Assembly (NCBI RefSeq): GCF_033441515.1
Contig: NZ_JAWQJT010000001.1
Coordinates: 2,108,001-2,172,000 of the forward strand
Origin: Amycolatopsis solani
GTDB lineage: Bacteria > Actinomycetota > Actinomycetes > Mycobacteriales > Pseudonocardiaceae
Direction of reading: 5' to 3'
Length of the DNA: 64,000 bases
In this document: positions 24,471 to 33,149 of the stretch, in pieces
Layout of the letters: each line of letters starts with the position of its first letter
Numbering within the stretch: position 1 is the first letter of the stretch
Position numbers and translations under genes: made by a program
Notes under the pieces: generated by a model
What the model was told of the DNA's origin: nothing
Databases searched by the model: none
Seen by the model: only the letters and a program-made list of their open reading frames with translations

Positions 24471-25493
24471 TCAGCTGGTCGCCTGGGGCGCGATCATCGG
24501 CGCGGCGTCGACCTTGCTGGTGATGACGCCCATCTGCAGCAGCAGGTCGGGCACCCGCTGCAAGCGCCGGGCGTCCAACGTGGAGCCGTAGCCGGGCAGG
24601 GTGAGCAGCTTGGCCGTGTCTTCGTCGATCTTCGCGTACTTGACCAGCAGCGGTTCGACCTTCGAACGGTCGTTGATCGCGTCGCTGGTGGCCTTCTTCA
24701 TGGCGCGCTGGAAGGCCGCGAGGGTCTTCGGGTTCGACTGGACCCACTTCGTCGTCGAGCCGTAGCCGGTCAGCGGGAAGTCCTGGCTGGCGCCGGTGTT
24801 GATGTCGATCACCGGCGTCGCGCCGACGGTCTTCGCCGCCTGCGAGAGCATCGGCTCCGGCATGTAGGCCGCGTCCACCTGGTTGTCCTTGAGCGCCGCC
24901 GCCATGTTCGTCAGCGGGACCAGCTGCCACTGGACGGTGCTGAAGTCGACGCCGTGGTCCTTCATGACGGACTTGGTGAGGATGTCCGAGGCGGTGTTCT
25001 TGGCCGTGATCGCGATTCGCTTGCCGGCCAGGTCGTTGACCGTCTTCACGTTCGAGGACGGCACGGTCACGATCGCGTTGCTCTTCGCGTTGACCGAGGT
25101 GCCGTCGGCGACGAGCTGGATGTCCGCGGCGTCCTTGCTCTTGGCGACGAAGAACGGCGTGTAGGTCGAGAGCGCGATGTCGGCCTCGCCGTTCATCGCC
25201 TTCTGCATGGATTCCTGGCCGCTCTTGGCGACGATCTGCTCGACGTCGAGCCCTTCGGACTTGAAGTAGCCGCCGTCCAAGGCCAGCCAGAACGGCGCGA
25301 GGTCCGTTGTCGGCATGATCGAGACCTTGATCTTCGACTTCTCCAGGCCGCCCCCGTTCGACGAGGCGTTCGAGTCGTCCGAGCCGAGGGCGCTGCAGCC
25401 CGTGAGGGCTGTCGCCGCCGCGACGGTGAGGGCGAGCCCGAGCGCGGCGCGGCGAGTGCGAACCCGGCCACTGCTCATGGCGTTTCCAAGCAA
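24471..25493 (-). CDS. SsuA/NMT1-type substrate-binding lipoprotein (first gene of ABC operon)
   Basis: The product is 340 residues from TTG 25493, chosen because AAGGAG lies six bases upstream; ATG 25478 is an in-frame alternative. The lipoprotein signal peptide ends at ATALTGC. The mature protein has IKVSIMPTTDLAPFWLALDGG, GLDVEQIVAKSGQES, GEADIALSTYTPFF and VDAAYMPEPMLSQAAK, typical of NMT1/SsuA-like proteins. A promoter with TTGTGA/TACAGT and a DasR-like palindrome lie upstream. The gene is divergent from the conservon kinase. Two binding proteins in one operon suggest two ligands or a retained duplicate. Confidence 0.88.
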   Translation of the reverse strand: MLGNAMSSGRVRTRRAALGLALTVAAATALTGCSALGSDDSNASSNGGGLEKSKIKVSIMPTTDLAPFWLALDGGYFKSEGLDVEQIVAKSGQESMQKAMNGEADIALSTYTPFFVAKSKDAADIQLVADGTSVNAKSNAIVTVPSSNVKTVNDLAGKRIAITAKNTASDILTKSVMKDHGVDFSTVQWQLVPLTNMAAALKDNQVDAAYMPEPMLSQAAKTVGATPVIDINTGASQDFPLTGYGSTTKWVQSNPKTLAAFQRAMKKATSDAINDRSKVEPLLVKYAKIDEDTAKLLTLPGYGSTLDARRLQRVPDLLLQMGVITSKVDAAPMIAPQATS

Positions 25494-25577
25494 GGCCTGC
25501 TCCTTGGTGAAGAAAGTGACGGTTGATGGACCGAATCCCGGGGAAGTACGTAACTCATTCTCGGGAGTACGCGGGCC

Positions 25578-25607
25578 ACTGTAGAGAACGTGACAGGTTG
25601 CTCACAA
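25578..25607 (-). promoter_or_regulatory. Candidate sigma70-type promoter of the ABC operon
   Basis: On the minus strand TTGTGA (25607-25602) and TACAGT (25583-25578) are separated by 18 bases. Transcription would start near 25571, about 78 bases before the TTG start codon. Confidence 0.5.
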
Positions 25608-25655
25608 CGGGTGCGATCCATACCCGAGAGGGTGGCGCACGTCACTCTTTTGGCC

Positions 25656-25671
25656 TCTGGTCTAGACCCAC
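25656..25671. promoter_or_regulatory. DasR/GntR-type operator-like palindrome
   Basis: TCTGGTCTAGACCCAC contains the perfect palindrome GGTCTAGACC. It is close to the DasR-responsive element consensus known from Streptomyces (ACTGGTCTAGACCAGT). It lies about 50 bases upstream of the candidate ABC-operon -35. DasR is the GlcNAc/chitin regulator there; whether it acts here is inference. Confidence 0.5.
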
Positions 25672-26176
25672 TGCTCCACTCGCCGTAAGCGTTCACCCAG
25701 CGTAAGGCCCAGATCCTGAATAAGAGATCTCCAGCTGTGCGCCGACTGAGCGAACGCTGTGCAACATCGAGCGCGTCCTGTCGGGAGGGTTACATCTTCT
25801 CCGGGCGTTCGCTACCCTCTGCACCTGCGGGGAGGTATCAACCTCCGATGTAGTGAGAGAGAGTGCCTGGATGGCCGATCAAGTCGATCCCCGGTTTACC
25901 AGGGCACGCTGTGCTTTTCCTGAGAGATTCGTCCCCGTAGAGGCCACTGCCTGGCCGGGCAAAGCCGCCACGCCGGTGAGCTAGGCCGAACCAACAGACC
26001 GATGCGAAACCAGCGCAGGGACCCGACCGTGATGCTCGAGCTGAACCGATTCCGTCCGGCTGGACGGGGTTCAGGAACACCCACCGAAGACGATCTTTTC
26101 ACCCGTACGGGTACCGTCTCGCGCTGGGCTCGTTCCGACCTGCCGCTGCGTTTGGGCGCCGGGAGCGTGCAGACGA

Positions 26177-29100
26177 GTGGCTGACGAGAACGCGATGCGC
26201 CCCGGTGGTGGGCGCTGGACCGACCAAGGTTTCACGAGCACGAACGATGATGGTGGTGCGGCGGTGCCGAACGAAGACGCCGCGGGGGTAGGAGGGGCCC
26301 CCGCGCAGTCGCCCGGAGACAGTCCGGGCCGGAAGGCCGGGTTCTTTTCCGGCATGCGCGACTGGCGGCTGCGCTCCAAGCTGGCCGCGGTCCTGATCAT
26401 CCCGACCCTGACCGCCGCGGTGCTGGGGGCACTGCGCGTGGTCGACGACGCCCGGCAGGCGGCGGAGTTCCAGCGGACGGCCGACCAGGTGGCGTTCGCC
26501 GTCAAGGTCACGACGGTCGTCCACGAGCTCCAGAACGAGCGCGGTCTGGCCGTCGCCCGGATCTCGTCGAACAACCCGCTCCTGCAGACGGGCCTCGACT
26601 CGCAGATCTCGAAGGTCGACCGCGAAGTCGCGGACCTGCGCTCGGCGGCGTCGACGCTCAACTACGACGACCAGGCGACCAAGGACCGCTACACCCGCGG
26701 TATCCAGCGCCTCGACGCCCTGCGCCCGCTGCGGGCCGCGTTCAACACCGCGAACGGCCTGCCCGACATCACGGTGATGACCGCCTACTCGGGCATCCTC
26801 GACTCGCTCATCGAGCTGGGCCGCGAGGTGACCACCGCGGTCACCGACCGGGACGTGCTCCGGCTGGGCACGAGCACGCAGGCGATCAGCGAGGCCAAGG
26901 AGTTCACCACCCGCTCCGACGCCGAGCTGCAGATCGCCGCGTTCCGGGGCAGCTTCCCCGGCGACCTCCTCGACCAGACGCGCGCGTCGGCGTCCAGCGC
27001 GGACGCCTCGGTCCAGGCCTTCCTCGCGAACGCCGACGACGACCAGCGCCAGCTCTACAACGACACCTACTCCGGCCCGGAGGTCGACGACCGCCGCCGG
27101 ATCCAGACCGCGGCGTTCGCCTTCGCCCAGCTGGACCAGCCGCCGAGCATCGACACCACGGCGCTCGGCAAGGACAGCACCGTGTCGGCGGACAAGCTGC
27201 ACGCGGTCGAGTCGAACCTGCTCGCCCAGCTCAAGACCCGCGCGGACGACCTCGCCACGGCGGCGGTCAACTCGGCGTGGGTCGGCGGTGCCATCGTGCT
27301 CGCCGCCCTGGCCGCTGCGATCGCGCTGATGCTCATCGTCGCGCGCCTCATGCTGCGCCCGCTGCGGGTGCTGCGCCGGAGCGCGCTGGACGTCGCCTAC
27401 ACCCGGCTGCCGGAAACCGTGCAGGCGATCCTCGACGACCCGGACCCGGTCGGCGCCTCCAAGAAGGCCGTCCAGCCGGTGCCCGTCACCTCCCGCGACG
27501 AGATCGGCGAGGTCGCGCGGTCGTTCGACATCGTCCACGAGCAAGCCGTCAAGATGGCCGCCGAGCAGGCCCTCCTGCGCGAGAACGTCAACGGCATCTT
27601 CGTGAACCTCTCCCGGCGGTCGCAGCGGCTGGTGGAACGCCAGCTCGGCGTCATCGACCGCCTCGAGGCCGACGAGCAGGACCCGGACCACTTGGCGAGC
27701 CTGTTCGAGCTCGACCACCTGGCCACCCGGCTGCGGCGCAACGGTGAGTCCCTGCTGGTGCTCTCCGGCGCCGGCCTGGCCAAGTCCGTGCCCAAGCCGG
27801 TGCCCGCCGCCGACGTCATCGGCGCCGCGGTGTCCGAGATCGAGCAGTACGCCCGGATCGAGGTCGGCATCGTGCCCGACGTCGCGGTCCAGGGCCTCGC
27901 GATCCACGACCTCGTGCACGTCCTCGCGGAGCTGCTCGACAACGCGACCTACTTCTCCGAGCCGGAGACGAAGGTCATCGTCCGGGCCGTGGTGACCCGC
28001 CGGAAGGCTCTCGCCATCCAGGTCACCGACCACGGTGTCGGCATGAGCGACGAGCGGCTGGCCGAGGTCAACGCGCGGCTCGCCGAGCCGCCGGACCTGG
28101 ACGTGTCGGTGACCAGGCGAATGGGTCTGTACGTGGTCTCGCGCCTGGCCAAGCGCCACGGCATCGAGGTCCGGCTGCGCGAGAACGAGGACATCGAGGG
28201 CGGCGTGATAGCTCGCGTCGTCGTCCCGGCGGAGCTGCTCACGCACCTGCGCCCCGGCATGCAGCGGCAGACCCCGCTGCCGCCGGGCCGGTCCGAAACG
28301 TCCATGTCGATGCCGAGCATCCCGATCCCGGCCGCGCGCTCGGACTTCGACCAGACGCAGTCGTTCTCGCCGACTCCGCCGCCGCCCTCGGCACCCACGC
28401 CCACCCCGCCGCCGCCTCCGGCCCCGCCGAAGCACGAGCCGGTGGCGAACCAGGGCGGGCTGGTCCCGCTCGACCAGCCGATCAGCCTGGACGACCTGGT
28501 CAGCGGCGGCCGCGCGGCGGGCCCGTTCCTGTCGCCCGAGCTGCCCAAGCCCGACGTGCCGGCCTGGCCGACCGCGGAGGACCTGGCGCCGCTGGCGCCG
28601 TCGTCGAACGGGGACGGAGCCAGCTCCCGGGCCGGCGACACCCAGTTCGCGCCGCTGGTGCTGCCCAAGCGCGAGCCGAAGTTCGTGCCGCCCGAGGAAC
28701 CGCCCCCGGCGCCGCCACCCGCGGCGGAGGTCGGTTCGTCGGCGCTCGAGGACGATGTACCCACCCGGCGGCTCCCGATCTACCAGTCGGTGCTGTCACG
28801 CTGGTTCAGTGAGGGCGACGACGCGGCTGCCGACCCGGTGCCGCCGCAGAGCGACCAGGGCCACCAGAGCCACCGGAGTGTGCAGGACGAGGTCGAGGAC
28901 CCGAACCTGCCGCCCCTCACCGGCCGCGACGAGCCCGTCCCGGAACCCGTGGACGAGCTGCAGCCGACGGCAGCCACGCGGCACCCGCTCCTCCCGCCCG
29001 ACGACGGCTGGCACAGCGCCTCCGACGACGGCTGGCAGGCGGCGCAGTCGCTGCTCGAGTCCAAGAACGAGGAGATCACCACGGCCGGGCTGCCCAAGCG

Positions 29101-29353
29101 CATCCCGAACGCCTACCTGGTGCCGGGGTCGATCAGCAGTTCGAGCTCGACGCCCGAGGCGCCGGCCCAGAACAACTTTGCGGATGCCACCGCGGGCATG
29201 CCCGGAACGGGTGCGATCACCCGCTCGGCGTCCGCGGCGCGGAACCGGATGGCAAGCTTCCAACGTGGGTACACCTCGGGACGCCATGCGCTGAAGGAGC
29301 GACCGGGCGACGAGGTTCCGGTGAGTGGCAACACAGACAGCAGTGAGGAGTGA
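26177..29353 (+). CDS. cvnA: CvnA-type sensor kinase of the conservon, NIT domain
   Basis: The product is 1058 residues from GTG 26177. A membrane helix at about 67-87 and another at about 368-392 enclose a NIT-type all-helical sensor domain. A HAMP-like linker leads to [12 protein letters not shown] near 511 (candidate phospho-His), the N box [10 protein letters not shown] near 584 and DHGVGMSDE near 617. The last 370 residues are Pro-rich and disordered and end in [17 protein letters not shown]. CvnA proteins partner with CvnB, C and D in membrane-associated, G-protein-like switches known from Streptomyces conservons. Its stop overlaps a GTG of cvnB. Confidence 0.92.
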   Translation: MADENAMRPGGGRWTDQGFTSTNDDGGAAVPNEDAAGVGGAPAQSPGDSPGRKAGFFSGMRDWRLRSKLAAVLIIPTLTAAVLGALRVVDDARQAAEFQRTADQVAFAVKVTTVVHELQNERGLAVARISSNNPLLQTGLDSQISKVDREVADLRSAASTLNYDDQATKDRYTRGIQRLDALRPLRAAFNTANGLPDITVMTAYSGILDSLIELGREVTTAVTDRDVLRLGTSTQAISEAKEFTTRSDAELQIAAFRGSFPGDLLDQTRASASSADASVQAFLANADDDQRQLYNDTYSGPEVDDRRRIQTAAFAFAQLDQPPSIDTTALGKDSTVSADKLHAVESNLLAQLKTRADDLATAAVNSAWVGGAIVLAALAAAIALMLIVARLMLRPLRVLRRSALDVAYTRLPETVQAILDDPDPVGASKKAVQPVPVTSRDEIGEVARSFDIVHEQAVKMAAEQALLRENVNGIFVNLSRRSQRLVERQLGVIDRLEADEQDPDHLASLFELDHLATRLRRNGESLLVLSGAGLAKSVPKPVPAADVIGAAVSEIEQYARIEVGIVPDVAVQGLAIHDLVHVLAELLDNATYFSEPETKVIVRAVVTRRKALAIQVTDHGVGMSDERLAEVNARLAEPPDLDVSVTRRMGLYVVSRLAKRHGIEVRLRENEDIEGGVIARVVVPAELLTHLRPGMQRQTPLPPGRSETSMSMPSIPIPAARSDFDQTQSFSPTPPPPSAPTPTPPPPPAPPKHEPVANQGGLVPLDQPISLDDLVSGGRAAGPFLSPELPKPDVPAWPTAEDLAPLAPSSNGDGASSRAGDTQFAPLVLPKREPKFVPPEEPPPAPPPAAEVGSSALEDDVPTRRLPIYQSVLSRWFSEGDDAAADPVPPQSDQGHQSHRSVQDEVEDPNLPPLTGRDEPVPEPVDELQPTAATRHPLLPPDDGWHSASDDGWQAAQSLLESKNEEITTAGLPKRIPNAYLVPGSISSSSSTPEAPAQNNFADATAGMPGTGAITRSASAARNRMASFQRGYTSGRHALKERPGDEVPVSGNTDSSEE

Positions 29354-29355
29354 AA

Positions 29356-29835
29356 GTGACACGGGCGGGTGCAATGCAGCCGGGTGGCTCCGCGCAGCCG
29401 AACGGCCAGGCGCATGCCAAGGCGAACAATGCCGGCAGCTTCGCTTGGCTGATCACGGATTTCGTGCACCGGGTGCCCGGCGCGGCCCACGCGGTCGTGG
29501 TGTCGGCCGACGGCCTGCTCCTGGCGGCCTCGCGCGGGCTGCCGAAGGACCGGGCGGACCAGCTGGCCGCGGTGGCGTCGGGGCTGACCAGCCTCGCGCG
29601 TGGTGCGGCCAAGGTGTTCGAGGGCGGCACGGTGGCGCAGACGGTGGTCGAGATGGCCAACGGCTTCCTCTTCCTCATGTCGGTTTCCGACGGTTCTTGT
29701 CTGGCGGTGCTGGGATCGCCGGAGAGTGACATCGGCTTGGTCGTCTACGAGATGACCTTGCTGGTGGAGCGGGTCGGCCAGCAGCTGACTCCGGAGATGC
29801 GGGCGCAACTGCAGGGCGCGGCCGTCCGCCGCTGA
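29356..29835 (+). CDS. cvnB: CvnB: roadblock/LC7 domain protein, copy 1
   Basis: The product is 159 residues from GTG 29356, preferred because GAGGAG lies five bases upstream; GTG 29350 overlaps the cvnA stop and is in frame. The roadblock/LC7 fold is evident from [31 protein letters not shown] near 30, [21 protein letters not shown] near 67, a [16 protein letters not shown] strand and a C-terminal [19 protein letters not shown] helix. Such proteins regulate small GTPases as MglB-like dimers. It lies directly downstream of cvnA and 25 bases before cvnC. Confidence 0.92.
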   Translation: MTRAGAMQPGGSAQPNGQAHAKANNAGSFAWLITDFVHRVPGAAHAVVVSADGLLLAASRGLPKDRADQLAAVASGLTSLARGAAKVFEGGTVAQTVVEMANGFLFLMSVSDGSCLAVLGSPESDIGLVVYEMTLLVERVGQQLTPEMRAQLQGAAVRR

Positions 29836-29860
29836 GGACCTGGGAACCGAGGAGAGAGCC

Positions 29861-30640
29861 GTGGACGACGGGCGCTTGAGGGGTGATGGCCGGCTCGGTG
29901 ACGACTTCTCCGGTGGTTGGTCCGAGCAGCCGGACGACGGCCGGGAGGACTGGCAGTCGTTCCGGGAACGCGTCGACCGCGAATGGCGGGCGAGGCGGGT
30001 GCAGGCATCCGACAGCGACCCCGTGCGGGAGCCGCCGAACTGGCTGACCGACTCGGGCGCCGGGCAGGAGCCGATCCGCCCGATCGCGGGCGGCACCGAA
30101 TACCGCGACCGGCTGCTCGGCGGGCCGGGCGCGGAACTGTTCGGTGGTTCGAGCGGGCCGCTGTACGACGCGCACGAGTTCGCCGCGTACAGCACCGAGC
30201 GGGACTTCGGAGCGGGACCGGACTCCGGTGAACTGGCCGCGGCGCTGCCGCGCCAGGCCCACCAGGAGTACGTGGACGAGCCGGCGCCGACGGAGATGGA
30301 GACGTCCGGCCTGGTCCGGCCGTACTTCCGGACCCGTGGCCGGACGAAGGCGACCCTCGACCTGGCGATCGAGGCGCTGATCTCGACCAGCGAACAGGGC
30401 CGGATGCTCGACCGGGTCCGGGTGCCCGAGCACCGGTCGATCTGCGACCTGTGCCTCGACACCCGGTCGGTGGCCGAGGTGGCGGCGCTGCTGCGCCTGC
30501 CGCTCGGTGTGGTGCGGGTGTTGATTGGTGACGTGGCGGGTCTCGGGCTGGTGCTGGTGCACTCCAGCAGCACGACCGTGGGCGACCGGCCGAGTATCGA
30601 GTTCATGGAAAGGGTGCTCAGTGGGCTTCGGAGAATTTGA
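29861..30640 (+). CDS. cvnC: CvnC: DUF742 protein, copy 1
   Basis: The product is 259 residues from GTG 29861, with GAGGAGAGAG upstream. The first 145 residues are acidic and apparently disordered. The DUF742 domain covers about 148-259, with SGLVRPYFRTRGRTK, EHRSICDLCLDTRSVAEVAALLRLPLGVVRVLIGD (winged-helix-like) and FMERVLSGLRRI at the end. In conservons this protein bridges the kinase and the GTPase. Its last 20 bases overlap the start of cvnD. Confidence 0.92.
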   Translation: MDDGRLRGDGRLGDDFSGGWSEQPDDGREDWQSFRERVDREWRARRVQASDSDPVREPPNWLTDSGAGQEPIRPIAGGTEYRDRLLGGPGAELFGGSSGPLYDAHEFAAYSTERDFGAGPDSGELAAALPRQAHQEYVDEPAPTEMETSGLVRPYFRTRGRTKATLDLAIEALISTSEQGRMLDRVRVPEHRSICDLCLDTRSVAEVAALLRLPLGVVRVLIGDVAGLGLVLVHSSSTTVGDRPSIEFMERVLSGLRRI

Positions 30641-31229
30641 CTCCGACGCGAACGCGCCGCAGGTGACGGGTCCGACCTCGTCGGCCAAGATCGTGGTCGC
30701 CGGCGGGTTCGGTTCGGGGAAGACAACGTTGGTCGGGGCGATCTCGGAGATCGACCCGCTGACCACCGAGGCCATGATGACCGAGGCCAGCGTCGGACAC
30801 GACGACACCTCGGCCACGCCCAACAAGACCACCACCACCGTGGCGATGGACTTCGGGCGCATCTCGCTGGACTCGGACCTCGTGCTGTACGTCTTCGGCA
30901 CGCCGGGTCAGCACCGGTTCTGGTTCATGTGGGACGACCTCGCGGTCGGCGCCATCGGCGCGGTCGTGCTGGTGGACACGCGGCGGCTCGCCGACGCGTT
31001 CCCCTCGATCGACTTCTTCGAGAACCGGAAGCTGCCCTACGTCGTGGCGATCAACTGCTTCGACCGGCTGCTGCACCACCAGATCGAGGACGTCCGGCAC
31101 GCGCTGACCATCGCGCCGTCGGTCCCGATCATGGCGTGCGACGCGCGCGAGCGCGACTCCGCCAAGCAGGTGCTGATCTCCGTCGTCCAGCACGCGATCG
31201 CGCACGATTCGGCGCTGCGCGCGGGATAA
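30621..31229 (+). CDS. cvnD: CvnD: small Ras-like GTPase/ATP-GTP-binding protein
   Basis: The product is 202 residues from GTG 30621, with AAAGGG seven bases upstream, overlapping cvnC by 20 bases. The P-loop is GGFGSGKTT at about 28-36. The switch II-like motif is VFGTPGQHRFWFMWDDL near 92, in which TPGQ replaces the Ras DxxG. The specificity-like motif VVAINCFD near 142 lacks the canonical NKxD. It is the only GTPase in the enlarged locus, so it presumably serves both roadblock/DUF742 pairs. Confidence 0.92.
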   Translation: MGFGEFDSDANAPQVTGPTSSAKIVVAGGFGSGKTTLVGAISEIDPLTTEAMMTEASVGHDDTSATPNKTTTTVAMDFGRISLDSDLVLYVFGTPGQHRFWFMWDDLAVGAIGAVVLVDTRRLADAFPSIDFFENRKLPYVVAINCFDRLLHHQIEDVRHALTIAPSVPIMACDARERDSAKQVLISVVQHAIAHDSALRAG

Positions 31230-31640
31230 CCGATGACGCCCCGAACCGGATGCGGCCGTTGGAGTGAACTCCGCGTGCTTCACCCACTTCGGGGAGTGGT
31301 GCCGCCGTCCGGTGCGGCGGCCGGCCACGCCGGTCCGCGAAGACCGGCGGCGGGTCGGCGTGCCTCGGCCAGTGGCACCCCCGCTGACCTGCGCCGACAC
31401 CTCGCGGTGGCCGTGCGGGACCGGCGTCGCCGGGTGCCGCCCGGAAGCGTGACCCCGTCCGGGCCGGCGCGGAGCGCGGCCACGCGCACACGTAGGGTGC
31501 GCAGCGGCCGGCCGGTGGTGGACTCGACACCACCGGCGGTGCGAATACGCTTTACCGTGGCGTCGAGTCCACCACCGTCCGGCCCCGCCGGACGCTCCGG
31601 GGTGCGGCGCGCGGTGCCGCACGAGCGAGGAGGGGCAGTA
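31230..31640. other. 411-base gap inside the conservon
   Basis: No separate gene is visible between cvnD and the second roadblock gene; the frame open through this stretch lacks a start signal and family-like sequence. It contains a long inverted repeat, and probably a second promoter that separates the two halves of the locus. Confidence 0.45.
31513..31577. promoter_or_regulatory. Perfect 16-bp inverted repeat within the conservon
   Basis: CGGTGGTGGACTCGAC (31513-31528) pairs with its perfect complement (31562-31577) around 33 bases that include a lower-GC patch (GCGAATACGCTTTACC). It ends 64 bases before the second roadblock gene. It may be a terminator for the first half of the locus or an operator for the second. 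Confidence 0.5.
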
Positions 31641-32057
31641 GTGACGGCTTCCGGCCAGGGCACATTCGGCTGGCTCATCACGGACTTCGTGCGCCGGGTA
31701 CCCGGTGCGGCGCACGCCGTTCTGGTGTCCGCGGACGGCCTGCTCCTGGCGCCGTCGGAAGGCTTGCCTCAGGAACGCGCCGAACAGCTGTCCGCGGTGG
31801 CGTCCGGGCTGATCAGCCTGACGCACGGGGCCGCGCGCTGCTTCGAAGCGGGCGGTGTCAACCAGACCGTGGTGGAGATGGAGCGCGGCTACTTGTTCTT
31901 GATGTCCGTTTCGGACGGTTCGTCGCTGGCGGTGCTGGCCGCGCCGACGTGCGACATCGGCACGGTCGCCTACGAGATGACCCTGCTCGTCGAGCGCGTC
32001 GGCCAGCAGATCACCCCCGAGCTGCGCGCGCAGCTGCAGGGCGGCGTGCGTGGGTAG
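31641..32057 (+). CDS. CvnB-like roadblock/LC7 protein, copy 2
   Basis: The product is 138 residues from GTG 31641, with GAGGAGGGG five bases upstream. It matches copy 1 along nearly its whole length: [67 protein letters not shown] and [19 protein letters not shown]. It lacks the copy 1 N-terminal extension. It is followed six bases later by a second DUF742 gene but by no second GTPase. A local duplication of the B-C pair is the simplest explanation. Confidence 0.92.
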   Translation: MTASGQGTFGWLITDFVRRVPGAAHAVLVSADGLLLAPSEGLPQERAEQLSAVASGLISLTHGAARCFEAGGVNQTVVEMERGYLFLMSVSDGSSLAVLAAPTCDIGTVAYEMTLLVERVGQQITPELRAQLQGGVRG

Positions 32058-32063
32058 GACGAG

Positions 32064-33149
32064 ATGAGGATTTCGGGATTCGACGATCCGGACTCCAGCG
32101 GCTGGGACGCACTGCACCGCGGCACCGAGCGCGAGGGTTTCGATTCGCCCAGCAAGTTCGACATGTCGACGCTGTCGACGATCATGCCCAAGCGCCGTCC
32201 GGCGCGGCCGAAGCCGGATCCGCAGGGCTACACCGACGAGGACACCCGCGAGTGGGGCTCGTCGGCGTCCGACGAGGAGTACGCGGCCGAGGAGTACCGC
32301 GCCCAGGAGTACACCGGCGGGCACCGGCGGATCGTGGAGGACGACTACCCGCCCGCGCCGCCGCGCGAGTACACGGGCCAGGACTATGCGGGCCAGGACT
32401 ATGCGGGCCAGGACTACGCCGGCCAGGACTACGCGGCCCCGCCCGCACACCAGTACGCCGACAACGGCCACGACTACGCGGCTCCGCCCGCGCGGCAGTA
32501 CGCCGAAGACGGCTACGACCCCGCCGAGCCCGAGTGGCAGGACGGCGAGACCTACCAGCCGGAACCCCCGGCGCTGGAACCGGCGTGGACCCCGCCCCGG
32601 GGTGCCCGCCCGCCCGCACCGCCCCGGCCCCCGGCGCCGCCGCGGCCGCCTGCCCCGCGCCCGCCGGCCCCCCGGCCGCCGGTCGCGCCGCCGCCGTCGT
32701 GGACGCCCCCGCCGGACCCGGAGACCCGCTGGATCCCGCGGCCGGAGCCGTGGGAGGACCCGGCCTGGAGCGAACCGGCCCGCGTCGCGAGCCCGGCGCC
32801 CGTCGTGTCGGCGAACTCGCGGGTCCGCCCGTACACCCGCACCGGCGGGCGCACGCGGTCCGACCACAACCTGGCGCTGGAGGCCCTGGTCTCGACGTCC
32901 GACGACGGCCGCCGCTACCGCGGGGTCCGGTCGGTCGAGCACCGCCGGATCTGCGACCTCTGCTTGGACACCCGCTCGGTCGCGGAGATCGCCGCCCACC
33001 TGCGGCTGCCGCTGGGCGTGGTGAAGATCCTGGTCGGCGACATGGCCGACATCGGCCTGGTGCTGATCCACCAGACCGAGCTGATCCTCGGCGACCGCTC
33101 GTCCCGTGACTTCATGGAGCGCGTGCTGGCGGGCCTGCGCGCCCTCTAG
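32064..33149 (+). CDS. CvnC-like DUF742 protein, copy 2, with repeat-rich linker
   Basis: The product is 361 residues from ATG 32064. The DUF742 domain is C-terminal (about 250-361) and closely matches copy 1 (HRRICDLCLDTRSVAEIAAHLRLPLGVVKILVGD). The N-terminal 245 residues are a low-complexity linker with four AGQDY repeats, further QYADNG/QYAEDG-like motifs and a long Pro/Arg-Pro stretch (about 178-215). The linker is roughly 100 residues longer than in copy 1. Its TAG lies in a CTAG shared with the convergent gene. Confidence 0.9.
   Translation: MRISGFDDPDSSGWDALHRGTEREGFDSPSKFDMSTLSTIMPKRRPARPKPDPQGYTDEDTREWGSSASDEEYAAEEYRAQEYTGGHRRIVEDDYPPAPPREYTGQDYAGQDYAGQDYAGQDYAAPPAHQYADNGHDYAAPPARQYAEDGYDPAEPEWQDGETYQPEPPALEPAWTPPRGARPPAPPRPPAPPRPPAPRPPAPRPPVAPPPSWTPPPDPETRWIPRPEPWEDPAWSEPARVASPAPVVSANSRVRPYTRTGGRTRSDHNLALEALVSTSDDGRRYRGVRSVEHRRICDLCLDTRSVAEIAAHLRLPLGVVKILVGDMADIGLVLIHQTELILGDRSSRDFMERVLAGLRAL
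32376..32435 (+). repeat. Four tandem 15-bp units encoding AGQDY
   Basis: Four adjacent copies of GGCCAGGACTAYGCS occupy 32376-32390, 32391-32405, 32406-32420 and 32421-32435. The first units are identical and the later ones differ only at wobble positions. In frame, they allow copy-number change by slippage without a frameshift. Confidence 0.85.

Larger units (their letters stand above)
25494..26176. other. 683-base divergent intergenic region with structured segments
   Basis: There is no credible gene between the ABC operon and the conservon. Besides the promoter and palindrome listed separately, it holds a tight hairpin GGAGGT-ATCA-ACCTCC (25831-25846). From about 25865 to 26000 a GC-alternating stretch with several complementary segments looks like a structured leader for the downstream plus-strand genes. 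I could not match it to a riboswitch class I know. Confidence 0.4.

Noticed and set aside
25680..25740. TPP-riboswitch-like fragment upstream of the ABC operon (GATCTGGGCCTTACGCTGGG)
   Set aside because: The invariant CTGAGA block and the GAACCTGAT core are absent.
25860..26000. Possible cobalamin, glycine, c-di-GMP or ZTP riboswitch on either strand
   Set aside because: Fragments such as GCCACTG, CTCTCAGG (minus strand) and GGGCAAAGCC recall those classes, but the remaining conserved blocks of each are missing. It was kept only as an unassigned structured leader.
26099..28435. 778-residue minus-strand frame antisense to the conservon kinase
   Set aside because: It mirrors the codon bias of the real gene (Val/Asp/Leu/Arg-rich antisense product) and has no recognisable motif or start signal.
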